Of a DNA stretch of 64,000 nucleotides, positions 53,667-61,899 are shown piece by piece (the first letter of the stretch is position 1; each line of letters begins with the position of its first letter). The DNA is from Streptomyces sp. NBC_01232 (GTDB lineage Bacteria; Actinomycetota; Actinomycetes; Streptomycetales; Streptomycetaceae), in NCBI RefSeq assembly GCF_035989885.1, contig NZ_CP108518.1, forward strand, positions 3,042,501-3,106,500. The letters run 5' to 3'. The notes under the pieces are model-generated. The model ran no database searches. It had not been told where the DNA came from and worked only from the letters and a program-made list of their open reading frames with translations. Made by a program: the position numbers and the translations under genes.

Positions 53667-54781
53667 CGCTGCCGAGCTCCGCCCCGGCGCAGGACGGTAC
53701 GGACCCCGTACCGCTGCTGCTGGAACTCGTACAGACCCCCTCCGTGTCGGGCGGTGAGGCGGCGGCCGCGCAGGCCCTGGTCGACTGGTTCCGCCGGTCC
53801 GGCTTCACCGCGTACGTCGACGGGGCCGGCAATGCCGTCGGGGAGATCGGCGGCCGCGCCGAGGACCCGGTGATCATGCTGCTGGGCCACATCGACACGG
53901 TCCCCGGCATCCTGCCCGTCGAGGTCCGCGGCGAGATCCTGCACGGCCGCGGCACCGTCGACGCGAAGGGCCCGCTGGCCGCCTTCGCCTGGGCCGCGGC
54001 CCGGGCGGCCGCCGCCGGGGTCCGCGCCCGGATCCTGGTGGTCGGGGCCGTGGACGAGGAGCGGGAGTCGGTCGGCGCGCTGCACCTGGTCGACCGGTAC
54101 GCGCCGGACGCCCTGGTGATCGGTGAGCCGAGCGGGGTCGACGGGGTGGTGCTCGGCTACAAGGGCATCCTGCGGCTGCGGTACGAGGTGGAGCGGCCCG
54201 CCGCGCACACCAGCAGCCCGGAGGAGAAGGCCACCGAGGTCGCCACCGAGTTCTGGGACCTGCTCCGGGACCGGCTGACCGGCCACCGGCCGGACGCCTC
54301 GTTCTTCGAGCAGGCCCTGCCCGCCCTGGTGGGCATGGCCGGTGACATCGAGCGGGCCTCGCTCGACATCTCCGTGCGGCTGCCCCCGGACTTCGACACC
54401 GACGAGCTGCTGGGCTGGCTCGACGAGCAGGCGCGGGGCGGCCGGATCACGGTCGTCGAGCGCACCGCGGCGGTCCGCTCCCCGCGCACCGACCCGGTGG
54501 TGCGGGCGCTGACCACCGCGATCCGGGGCCGCGGGCTGCGGCCCGTGCCCAAGGTGAAGCTCGGTTCGTCCGACATGAACGTGGTCGTGCCGCAGTGGCG
54601 CTGCCCGGTCGCCGCGTACGGACCCGGCGACGCCCACCTCGACCACACCGACCACGAACACATCGATCTGCGTGACTACCGGCTCGCCATCGACGTCCTG
54701 ACCGATGCCCTCGGGCTCCTCGCCGCATCACTCGGCGGGGTCACCGTGAGCGCCGGCGAGAAAACAGGGGCCCTCCAATGA
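53663..54781 (+). CDS. lysK: LysK-type M20 peptidase releasing the amino acid from LysW
   Basis: 372 residues from GTG 53663. M20 metal motifs: LLGHIDTVPG, GRGTVDAKGP and GAVDEERESVGA, and C-terminal GPGDAHLDHTDHEHI. The sequence is closest in pattern to [LysW]-lysine/ornithine hydrolase, which cuts the isopeptide bond between the C-terminal Glu of LysW and the finished amino acid. It overlaps lysX by 4 bp (ATGA), as expected for partners of one pathway. Differs in length and sequence from the M20 enzyme at 39172. Confidence 0.88.
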   Translation: MTLPSSAPAQDGTDPVPLLLELVQTPSVSGGEAAAAQALVDWFRRSGFTAYVDGAGNAVGEIGGRAEDPVIMLLGHIDTVPGILPVEVRGEILHGRGTVDAKGPLAAFAWAAARAAAAGVRARILVVGAVDEERESVGALHLVDRYAPDALVIGEPSGVDGVVLGYKGILRLRYEVERPAAHTSSPEEKATEVATEFWDLLRDRLTGHRPDASFFEQALPALVGMAGDIERASLDISVRLPPDFDTDELLGWLDEQARGGRITVVERTAAVRSPRTDPVVRALTTAIRGRGLRPVPKVKLGSSDMNVVVPQWRCPVAAYGPGDAHLDHTDHEHIDLRDYRLAIDVLTDALGLLAASLGGVTVSAGEKTGALQ

Positions 54782-55674
54782 ACGAATCCCTCACGACCCG
54801 CACGCCCTTCCGTCCGGGCGACCCGGACGCGCCGCTCGCAGTGCTCTACTCCCGCATCCGCGTCGAGGAGCGCAAGCTCCTCGAGGAGCTCGACCGCCGC
54901 AACGTCCCGTACGACCTGATCGACTCCCGTACCGCGGTGTTCCGCCCGGACGGGCCGGGACTGCCCTACCGGGGCGCGCTGAGCCGGGAGATCTCCCACA
55001 CCCGCAACGTGTACGCGACCCGGCTGCTGGAGCACGCGGGGCTGACCGTGGTCAACAGCCACGACATCATCTCCACCTGCGGCGACAAGCTGCTGACGAC
55101 GCTGCGGCTGCTGCAGGCGGGCATCCCGACCCCGCGCGTGCTGGTCGGCCTGACCCCCGACGCGGCGCTGGACGCCCTCGAGGAGTTCGGCTACCCGGTC
55201 GTCGCCAAGCCGCTCACCGGTTCCTGGGGCCGGCTCGGCGCCCGCCTCAAGGAGCGCGAGACGGCGGAGGCGGTGCTGGAGCACAAGGCCGCCCTGACCG
55301 GTCCCCAGCACCAGATCACGTACATCCAGGACTACATCGACAAGCCGGGCCGGGACATCCGGGCGTACGTGTTCGGCCGCGAGGTGGTCGGCGCGATCTA
55401 CAAGTACTCGGACCACTGGCGCACCAACACCGCGCGCGGCGGCAGGCCCGTGGTCTGCCCGGTCACCCCGGACCTGGAGAAGCTGCTGGTCGCGACGGCC
55501 GAGGCGATGGGCGAGGGAGTGCTCGCCGTGGACCTCCTGGAGGGCCCGGACGGCGAGGTGTTCGTCAACGAGATCAACCACACGCCCGAGTTCCACGGCG
55601 CGATCGACGTGCTCGGCACGGGCATGGTCGGCCGCTACGTGGACTACGTCCTGAACCGGCTGGCCGCCCGATGA
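54778..55674 (+). CDS. lysX: LysX-type ATP-grasp ligase (loads substrate on LysW)
   Basis: 298 residues. ATP-grasp fold: CGDKLLTTLRLLQAGIPTPRV, VVAKPLTGSWGRL, IQDYIDKPGRDIRAYV, and the metal-binding VFVNEINHTPEF. It matches LysX/RimK-type ligases that join the amino group of glutamate or aminoadipate to the C-terminal Glu of LysW. The secondary-metabolism members known from Streptomyces use glutamate. Neighbours on both sides overlap by 4 bp. A glutathione-synthase or RimK role is less likely given the LysW gene 5 kb away. Confidence 0.92.
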   Translation: MNESLTTRTPFRPGDPDAPLAVLYSRIRVEERKLLEELDRRNVPYDLIDSRTAVFRPDGPGLPYRGALSREISHTRNVYATRLLEHAGLTVVNSHDIISTCGDKLLTTLRLLQAGIPTPRVLVGLTPDAALDALEEFGYPVVAKPLTGSWGRLGARLKERETAEAVLEHKAALTGPQHQITYIQDYIDKPGRDIRAYVFGREVVGAIYKYSDHWRTNTARGGRPVVCPVTPDLEKLLVATAEAMGEGVLAVDLLEGPDGEVFVNEINHTPEFHGAIDVLGTGMVGRYVDYVLNRLAAR

Positions 55675-56099
55675 CGAACGAGACGAACGGGACCACCCCG
55701 ATGAGCACGCACAGCACCCAGAGCACGCACACCACCGCCACCCGGGTCACCGCGATCGCGCTGGCCGGCCCCACCCCCTGCGACGGCCGCCTGCTGGACG
55801 TGCCGGCCGGACAGTACGACTGGCTGCGGCTGCTCGTCACCACCGACGGCGCGGAGCAGCAGGACGAGCTGGACGAGGAGGTGTGGCTCCACTACCGGGG
55901 CGGCGCCGACCCCGAGTGGCTGCGGACCACCGGCACCGGGGCCGACGGCCGCCGGACCGCCCGGATCCCCGTGACCCGCCGGGACGACCTGCTCGCCGTC
56001 CGGCTGCCCGTCCGGGCCGGGATCACCGTGCACGCCGCCGACCTCACCGCCGATACGGCACCTTCCGCACCGACCACCGACTTCCCGATCGGAGCATGA
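55671..56099 (+). CDS. Small protein of unknown family, paralogue of the 60189 product
   Basis: 142 residues, no known domain. After a Thr/Ser/His-rich start (about 25 residues; ATG 55701 is an alternative start), residues 30-110 read GRLLDVPAGQYDWLRLL...VWLHYRGGADPEWLRTT..., closely similar to RGQLLDVPAGEHRWIHVL...LLVHYADGAVRRQWLRIS in the protein at 60189. A beta-sandwich fold is plausible. It is coupled by ATGA to both lysX and the aminotransferase, so it should act in the carrier-protein pathway, perhaps as a subunit or scaffold. Confidence 0.8.
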   Translation: MTNETNGTTPMSTHSTQSTHTTATRVTAIALAGPTPCDGRLLDVPAGQYDWLRLLVTTDGAEQQDELDEEVWLHYRGGADPEWLRTTGTGADGRRTARIPVTRRDDLLAVRLPVRAGITVHAADLTADTAPSAPTTDFPIGA

Positions 56100-57397
56100 C
56101 CTCCATGTCCAAGCTCGCCATGTTCGGCGGCACCCGCACGGTGACCGCCCAGGACGCGGACCCGTCACTGATCGCCTGGCCGGTGGTGACCGACGCGGAA
56201 CGCGAGTCGGCGCTGCGGGTCTTCGACAGCGGCCAGTTCACCTCGAACAACACCAACGGCGAGGTCCAGCTCCTGGAGCGGGAGTGGGCCGAGTACGTGG
56301 GCGCCGCGCACTGCGCCGCCGTGTCCAACGGCACCGCCGCCATCGAGCTGGCCCTGGCCGCGGCCGGGATCGAGCCGGGCGCCGAGGTGCTGGTACCCGC
56401 GTTCACCTTCATCGCCAGCGCCATCGGCCCCGTCCAGCGCTCGCTGACCCCGGTGTTCGTGGACATCGACCCGGTCACCTTCTGCATGGACCCGGTGGCG
56501 GCCGAGGCCGCGATCACCCCGCGCACCAAGGCGATCGTGGTCGTGCACCTGCACGGTCTGCCGGCCGACATGACCGCCTTCCGGGCACTGGCCGCCCGCC
56601 ACGGGCTGCTGCTGATCGAGGACGCCGCCCAGTCCCACGCGGCGACCTATCAGGGCGCCCGTACCGGCTCGCTCGGCGACATCGCCACCTTCAGCCTCAA
56701 CGTGGTGAAGAACCTGCCGACCTGCGGCGAGGGCGGGCTGGTCACCACCAACTCCGCCGACCTGCACCGCGAGGTGGAGCTGCGCCGGCAGTTCGGCGAG
56801 AAGCTCCAGGGCGCCAGGGAGCGCGACTACCGCTCGCGGATGCTCGCCGGGAACGAGAAGCTCAGCGCCGTGCAGGCCGCGTTCGCCCGCGCCCAGCTGG
56901 CCCGCCTCGACGAGTACCACGAGGCGCGCACCCGCAACGTCGAGGCCTTCCTCGACCGGATCCGGCACCTGCCGGGCCTGCTGGTCCCGCACACCCCGGC
57001 CGACCGCACGCACGCCTGGCACATCCTGCGGCTGCGCTTCGACCCGGCCGCGATGGGCCACGCCGGGGTGGCACCGGGCGCGATGCGCTCGATCCTGCAC
57101 CGCGCGCTGCGGGCCGAGGGCGTTCCCGCGCAGCCGTACCAGCTGGTGCCGCTGCCCGGCCAGCCCGCCTTCCGCGAACTGGGTTACCGGGCCGAGGACT
57201 TCCCGGTCACCTGCGAGGTGATCGAAGACTCGCTGACCCTGCAGCGCTGGCACCTCAACCCGGCCTCCGGTCCGGTGCTCCAGCGCATCGCGGACGGCTT
57301 CGAGAAGGTCTGGGGTCACCTGGACACGCTCGGTGCGGCCGCCGCCGGCCTGGACTACCGGCCCGTGTGGGCGACCGCGCAGAAGGCGGGGGTCTGA
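56096..57397 (+). CDS. DegT/DnrJ-type PLP aminotransferase
   Basis: 433 residues. Fold-type I aminotransferase: SNGTAAIELAL, LVPAFTFIASA, IEDAAQSHAA, and the PLP Lys205 in FSLNVVKNLPTCGEGG. The family mostly aminates keto sugars, which fits a ketose-like group made by transketolase from a carrier-bound semialdehyde. In the vazabitide/azinomycin-type pathway this step sets the C6 amino group. The start at 56096 overlaps the previous stop; ATG 56105 is a second option. Directly followed (1 bp) by the transketolase genes. Confidence 0.92.
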   Translation: MTSMSKLAMFGGTRTVTAQDADPSLIAWPVVTDAERESALRVFDSGQFTSNNTNGEVQLLEREWAEYVGAAHCAAVSNGTAAIELALAAAGIEPGAEVLVPAFTFIASAIGPVQRSLTPVFVDIDPVTFCMDPVAAEAAITPRTKAIVVVHLHGLPADMTAFRALAARHGLLLIEDAAQSHAATYQGARTGSLGDIATFSLNVVKNLPTCGEGGLVTTNSADLHREVELRRQFGEKLQGARERDYRSRMLAGNEKLSAVQAAFARAQLARLDEYHEARTRNVEAFLDRIRHLPGLLVPHTPADRTHAWHILRLRFDPAAMGHAGVAPGAMRSILHRALRAEGVPAQPYQLVPLPGQPAFRELGYRAEDFPVTCEVIEDSLTLQRWHLNPASGPVLQRIADGFEKVWGHLDTLGAAAAGLDYRPVWATAQKAGV

Positions 57398-57398
57398 C

Positions 57399-58238
57399 AT
57401 GGCCACCGCCATCGGCACCCGGTCCACCGAGGAGCTGGCCGAGGTCGTCCGGGAGCAGATCCTGGAGATGGGCCTCAGCGAGCACGGTACGCACATCGGC
57501 GGCAGCCTCTCGGCGGCCGACGTGATGACACTGCTCTACAACGAGGTGCTGCGGCTGCGCCCGGAGGAGCCCGAGTGGGCCGACCGGGACCGCTTCATCC
57601 TCAGCAAGGGTCACGCCTCCGCCGCCCTGTATGCGGTGCTCGCGGCCCGCGGCTTCCTGCCCGTCGAGGAGCTCGCCCAGTACGGGGTCTCCGGTGGCCG
57701 GCTGGCCGGCCACCCGCTGCGCCGGCTGCCCGGTGTGGAGTTCCCCTCGGGTTCGCTGGGCCACGGCCTGTCGCTCGGTGTCGGCAGTGCCGTCGCCGCT
57801 CGCCGCCAGGGCCGCCCCAGCCGGGTCTTCGTCCTGATGGGCGACGGGGAGATCCAGGAGGGCTCGGTGTGGGAGGCCGCGATGTCGGCGGCCCACCTGC
57901 GGCTGGACAACCTGGTCGGGATCGTGGACCGCAACCGGCTCCAGATCACCGGGCACACGGAGGAGCGGATGGGCCTGGAGCCCCTCGCCGACAAGTGGCG
58001 CAGCTTCGGCTGGGACACCGTCGAGGTGGACGGGCACGACCTGGACGCCCTGCGCGCCGTGTTCGCCGCCCTGCCCGCCCCGTCGGGCCGGCCCACGATG
58101 GTGATCGCCGAGACGGTCAAGGGCAAGGGCGTCCCGCTGTTCGAGGACAAGAAGAAGTCTCATTCGGTGAAGCTCAGCCCGAATCTGCACCGGCGCGCGC
58201 TGGGCGGACTCCGGGCCCGTTCGAGGAGGAACCCGTGA
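57399..58238 (+). CDS. Transketolase, N-terminal (TPP-binding) subunit
   Basis: 279 residues, about half a normal transketolase. TPP/metal motif GDGEIQEGSVWEA (148-160) with the ending NRL, and LSKGHASAALYAVLA are conserved. Split transketolases act as alpha/beta pairs with the next gene. Here it would transfer a two-carbon unit to the LysW-bound aldehyde. GTGA overlap with the C-subunit gene ensures equal expression. The position inside a lysX/aminotransferase operon excludes a simple pentose-phosphate role. Confidence 0.93.
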   Translation: MATAIGTRSTEELAEVVREQILEMGLSEHGTHIGGSLSAADVMTLLYNEVLRLRPEEPEWADRDRFILSKGHASAALYAVLAARGFLPVEELAQYGVSGGRLAGHPLRRLPGVEFPSGSLGHGLSLGVGSAVAARRQGRPSRVFVLMGDGEIQEGSVWEAAMSAAHLRLDNLVGIVDRNRLQITGHTEERMGLEPLADKWRSFGWDTVEVDGHDLDALRAVFAALPAPSGRPTMVIAETVKGKGVPLFEDKKKSHSVKLSPNLHRRALGGLRARSRRNP

Positions 58239-59233
58239 CCGTCGTCGAGGAAACAGCCCCGGCCGCCGTGTCCGCGTGGCAGGAGCGGTACGCGGCCGCC
58301 TGCCGCGACGTGTACCGGTCCACCCTGTTCGACCTGGCCAAGTCCGATGCCCGGATCTTCGCGGTGGACACGGACATGGGCGGGCTGGAGGACAGTTTCG
58401 AGCCCGAACTGCCCGCCCAGTACGTGAACGTGGGCATCGCCGAGGCGAACCTGATGGGCGTCTCGGCGGGACTCGCCGCCGACGGCCTGGTGCCGTTCGC
58501 GAACACCATCGCCTCGTTCGCGGCCACCCGGGCCTGCGAGCAGGTGAAGGTGGACATCGCGGGCAACAACCTGCCGGTGCGGATCGTGGGCACCCACGGC
58601 GGTTTCTCCGCCGGGCACTACGGGCCGACGCACCACTCGCTGGAGGACGTGGCGATCCTGCGCACCCTGCCCAACCTGACGGTGGTGGTGCCGGCCGACG
58701 CCGCGGAGACCGAGTACGCCATCCGTGCGATCGCCGACACCGAGGCCTTCCCCGGTCCGGTGTACGTGCGGCTGGGCCGCAGTGCCACGCCGCTGGTCCA
58801 CCAGGGCCCGTACGAGTTCCGGATCGGCAAGGCGGACCTGCTGCGGCCGGGCGGCGACGTGACCATCGTGGCGACCGGCCCGCTGCCGGTGTCCGAGGCG
58901 CTGGCCGCGGCCGGACTCCTCGCGGAGCGCGGGATCGACGCCCGGGTGCTGAACATGCACACGGTCAAGCCGATCGACGAGGAGGCCGTACTGGCCGCCG
59001 CGCGCGAGACGGCCGGGCTGGTCACCGTCGAGGACTCGGTGCTGGTCGGCGGTCTCGGCTCGGCCGTCACCGAGCTGACCTCCGAGCGGTGGCCGTGCCG
59101 GGTGCGCCGGATCGGCGTCCCGGACGGCTTCCACGACGAGGTCGGCAGCGAGCGCGAGCTGCTGGTGCTGGCCGGGGTGACCGCGGAGCGGATCGCCGAG
59201 GCCGCCGAGGACGTGGTCGTGCGCAGTCGCTGA
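58235..59233 (+). CDS. Transketolase, C-terminal (pyrimidine-binding) subunit
   Basis: 332 residues from GTG 58235 with GAGGAGGAA in front. FAVDTDMGG, YVNVGIAEANLMGVSAGLA with the catalytic Glu of the pyrimidine domain, and HGGFSAGHYGPTHHSLED are typical of the second half of transketolase or the DXS/PDH-E1beta group, and the C-terminal domain is complete. It pairs with the N-subunit upstream. It ends 7 bp before the convergent GNAT gene. Confidence 0.93.
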   Translation: MTVVEETAPAAVSAWQERYAAACRDVYRSTLFDLAKSDARIFAVDTDMGGLEDSFEPELPAQYVNVGIAEANLMGVSAGLAADGLVPFANTIASFAATRACEQVKVDIAGNNLPVRIVGTHGGFSAGHYGPTHHSLEDVAILRTLPNLTVVVPADAAETEYAIRAIADTEAFPGPVYVRLGRSATPLVHQGPYEFRIGKADLLRPGGDVTIVATGPLPVSEALAAAGLLAERGIDARVLNMHTVKPIDEEAVLAAARETAGLVTVEDSVLVGGLGSAVTELTSERWPCRVRRIGVPDGFHDEVGSERELLVLAGVTAERIAEAAEDVVVRSR

Positions 59234-59240
59234 CGTGACG

Positions 59241-60188
59241 TCAACGGCCTCCGTCCGCCCGCAGCGGGGCCCTCGGGAACGAGCGGCACAGCGCGAGGGC
59301 GGGCTCCACGAGGGTGCGGGGCATCAGGTAGGGCGCGATCTCGGCCGGTGTACGGCCGAAGGTCAGCAGGTCCCCGCGCACCGGGTCCACGTCGACGGAG
59401 TCGGCGTGACCGGCGAGCAGCTCGCGCCACCGGTCCGCCGCGGAACGGTCCACCCCGGTAGATGTCACCCAGGCGTCCGTGCCCAGGTGCAGGGTGGTCC
59501 CGCCGGCCCGCAGCGCGCGGTCCGCCAGCCCGGCGAACTCGTCCACGGCCCTGTCGCGGTGCGTCGTGAGCACCGCGGCGACCCGGCCGTCGCCGGTGGC
59601 GAACCAGTCCACCAGGGCGGTGCCCGCCGGCAGGGTACCGGTCGGGTACGGGTGGGCGGCGGGTTCGGGCGGCCCGTCGAGCAGCCGCTCCATCGTCACC
59701 TCCGACAGCGGCTTGTCGGGGTTGGGGAGGTAGCGCACGGTCCGGTAGCCGAGCCTCGCGTACACCGGCGGATTGCCCCGTTCGACCACCGCGTCGAGGA
59801 CCACCCGGTCCGCGCCGGCGGCGGCGACATCCGTCTCCAGGGCTCGTACCAGGCGCCGGGCCAGACCCGTTCCGAGGGCTTCGGGGGACACGCCGAGCCG
59901 GCCGACCCCCCAGGTGGTGGGGCCCTTGGGAATCGCGCGGATGCTCCCGACCAGCCGGCCGTCCGCGTTGCGGGCGATCCACAGCCCGGCCCCGCCGGCC
60001 AGATCCGCCCGCACGTCCTCGGCGTTCTCGAAAGCGCCGTCCGGCCGCGGGAGTCCGGGCAGGGGATCCGCGTCGGCGAATGAGGCGCGGGTGACCTCCG
60101 CGATCCGTTCCGCGAGATCGATGGAGGCGGCCGCATCCGGGCCGAATCCCAAGAATTCAATTCCTATCGCACTGTCAAGGAGGTTCAT
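59241..60188 (-). CDS. GNAT-family N-acetyltransferase
   Basis: 315 residues. Acetyl-CoA binding is seen in WGVGRLGVSPEALGTGLARRLVRALE (about 93-118, R/Q-x-x-G-x-G/A type) followed by DAVVERGNPPVYARLGYR. The C-terminal half (about 160-315) is a second, diverged domain. It is the only minus-strand gene in this part. Its ATG directly abuts the ATG of the next gene (CATATG, 60186-60191), and the first 20 codons are AT-richer than the rest, so the true start may lie further in. N-acetylation of an amine or aziridine nitrogen as self-protection is an attractive but unproven role. Confidence 0.82.
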   Translation of the reverse strand: MNLLDSAIGIEFLGFGPDAAASIDLAERIAEVTRASFADADPLPGLPRPDGAFENAEDVRADLAGGAGLWIARNADGRLVGSIRAIPKGPTTWGVGRLGVSPEALGTGLARRLVRALETDVAAAGADRVVLDAVVERGNPPVYARLGYRTVRYLPNPDKPLSEVTMERLLDGPPEPAAHPYPTGTLPAGTALVDWFATGDGRVAAVLTTHRDRAVDEFAGLADRALRAGGTTLHLGTDAWVTSTGVDRSAADRWRELLAGHADSVDVDPVRGDLLTFGRTPAEIAPYLMPRTLVEPALALCRSFPRAPLRADGGR

Positions 60189-60191
60189 ATG
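60176..60191 (+). promoter_or_regulatory. Perfect ribosome site and abutting divergent starts (CATATG)
   Basis: AAGGAGGTT at 60176-60184 lies at ideal distance before ATG 60189 and inside the first codons of the GNAT gene on the other strand. The AT-richer stretch 60140-60190 probably holds the promoter of the rightward genes. Confidence 0.6.
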
Positions 60192-60818
60192 CCGAACCTA
60201 ATGGATGTCGCACAACCTCGGGTGAACCAAGTGACCTTCACCCCGGTGCCCCTGGACGGCCTTTTCAATGGAAAGGGCGTTTCCACGCCACGGCGCTGGC
60301 CGACGACCGGCGGCTTCAATGTGTGGGGCAATACCTTTCCGGCCGAGGGATTTCCCGGCACGGACGGTGAGACCTTCGTGGAGGGCGTCCCGTACCTGCT
60401 GCCCGGCAAAGGCGGCCCGGCTGCGGCCGGCACCGCGATGGACAACGTCCGCTGCCGCGGCCAGCTCCTCGACGTGCCTGCCGGCGAGCACCGGTGGATC
60501 CACGTCCTGGGCGCCGCCGAACGCCGCACGGAGGACGAGCTGCTCGTCCACTACGCCGACGGCGCGGTGCGCCGCCAGTGGCTCCGGATCTCCGATTTCT
60601 GGCCGGAAACCGACCAGAGGTTCGGGGAGTTGCTGGCCTTCCGGACCCGCTACCTGATGTACCCGCGGCACTCCCAGCACAACATGCCGCCGTCCGTGTG
60701 GGCGCAGCGCGTGCCGGTCACCGTGCCCGGCACCGTGACCGCCCTGGAGCTGCCGGACAACCCGGCCATGCACCTGTTCGCCATCACCCTGGAGACCCGA
60801 GAGACGGTGGAATCATGA
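60189..60818 (+). CDS. Unknown protein coupled to the BtrH-like gene; candidate subunit for aziridine formation
   Basis: 209 residues, no recognised family. The first 90 residues (NQVTFTPVPLDGLFNGKGVSTP..., GGFNVWGNTFPAEGF) are unique. Residues 95-205 resemble the small protein at 55671 (LLDVPAGEHRWIHVL, LLVHYADGA, WLRIS). The stop overlaps the next ATG (ATGA), so the two products are made 1:1 and may form a complex. Aziridine-forming enzymes of the vazabitide and azinomycin pathways (Vzb10/11, AziU3/U2) are two-protein complexes without known relatives; this pair is my best candidate for the counterpart, by context only. A strong ribosome site and AT-rich leader suggest good expression. Confidence 0.75.
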   Translation: MPNLMDVAQPRVNQVTFTPVPLDGLFNGKGVSTPRRWPTTGGFNVWGNTFPAEGFPGTDGETFVEGVPYLLPGKGGPAAAGTAMDNVRCRGQLLDVPAGEHRWIHVLGAAERRTEDELLVHYADGAVRRQWLRISDFWPETDQRFGELLAFRTRYLMYPRHSQHNMPPSVWAQRVPVTVPGTVTALELPDNPAMHLFAITLETRETVES

Positions 60819-61834
60819 GGGTCGAGCTGCCCAACATCGCGCACTGGCGCCACGACCTGGGCCACTGCCTGCACACCACCATGGGTGTGCTCCTGCAGCA
60901 CCACGGCCTGGACCCGCTCCAGGTGCTCGGCGCCAACTGGGGCTTCTTCCACCGGCCCGGAGACGTCCGCCGCGAGGAGTACTACTTCCCGCTGCACCGG
61001 GACGGACTGCTGGAGAGCCTGGCCCCGCACCACCCGGTGTGGTCGCGCTGGCACTGGCCGAAGGACGCGGAGTCCGGCTGGCGGGAGGTCCGGGAGGCGG
61101 TCCTCGCCGGGAACGCGGTCGCGGCCGCGGCCGACAACTTCCACCTGCCGTTCCGCCCCGCCTACCGCGACGTGCACACCAACCACCTGCTCACGGTGTA
61201 CGGCTTCGACGACGAGCGCGAGCTGGTGCTGATCTCCGACCCGGTGCCGCCCCGCTTCCAGGGCGCCATCCCGCTGGGCCAGTTCACCGACGCCCGCGAC
61301 TCCGCCAACCCGGTGCTCCACAACCGCGACCTGTTCTTCACCGACAACCCGGTGGCCAACCGCTGGCTGGAGGTGGGCGTGAGCGGTGAGGTCCCGCCGC
61401 ACGACCGGGACTTCGTACGGGGCGTCCTCGCGGCCAACGACGCCGGATTCGCGGCCGTCCACCCCGGCCCCGAGCTCTCCGGCCTGGCGGGCCAGCGGGT
61501 CTTCCTCGACGGGCTGGCCGACCGGCTCGGCGACGGCGACGCGTCCGTGATCGACGAGGCGTTCATCGCCACCGGCGCGGTCCTCGCGATGACCGGCGTG
61601 CACGGCGACTACCTGGCCGCCACGGCCCGCCAGTTCGACTCCCCGCAGCTGATGGAGGCCTCCCGCACGGTGGACCGCGTCGCCCACTCCTGGAGTGCGC
61701 TGCGCATCGACGTGGCGATGGCCCGCGACGAGCCGGCAAGCGCCGAGACCTCCGTACGCAACCGGTCCAAGCTGCTGCTGGCCGAGCAGGAGCTGGCCCT
61801 GGAGCGGCTGCGCGCCGCGGCCCGCGCCCTCTGA
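60815..61834 (+). CDS. BtrH-like papain-fold acyltransferase or aziridine-enzyme subunit
   Basis: 339 residues. The N-terminal 150 residues resemble the BtrH N-terminal family: GHCLHTTMGVLLQHHG with Cys18, the segment DNFHLPFRPAYRDVHTNHLL with His124, and VLISDPVPP with Asp142, forming a possible Cys-His-Asp triad. BtrH moves an acyl group from a carrier protein onto an amine in butirosin synthesis. The C-terminal half is helical (VIDEAFIATGAVLAMTGVHGDYLAATARQF). It is coupled to the 209-residue protein. Either acyl transfer from a PCP/ACP or participation in ring closure would fit; the triad argues for the former, the gene pairing for the latter. Confidence 0.75.
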   Translation: MRVELPNIAHWRHDLGHCLHTTMGVLLQHHGLDPLQVLGANWGFFHRPGDVRREEYYFPLHRDGLLESLAPHHPVWSRWHWPKDAESGWREVREAVLAGNAVAAAADNFHLPFRPAYRDVHTNHLLTVYGFDDERELVLISDPVPPRFQGAIPLGQFTDARDSANPVLHNRDLFFTDNPVANRWLEVGVSGEVPPHDRDFVRGVLAANDAGFAAVHPGPELSGLAGQRVFLDGLADRLGDGDASVIDEAFIATGAVLAMTGVHGDYLAATARQFDSPQLMEASRTVDRVAHSWSALRIDVAMARDEPASAETSVRNRSKLLLAEQELALERLRAAARAL

Positions 61835-61899
61835 GCCCGGCGTCCGGCGCCCGCCCTCCTCCCCCGCATCCCTCTTCCATCTCCCTTCGAGAGGCCGAG

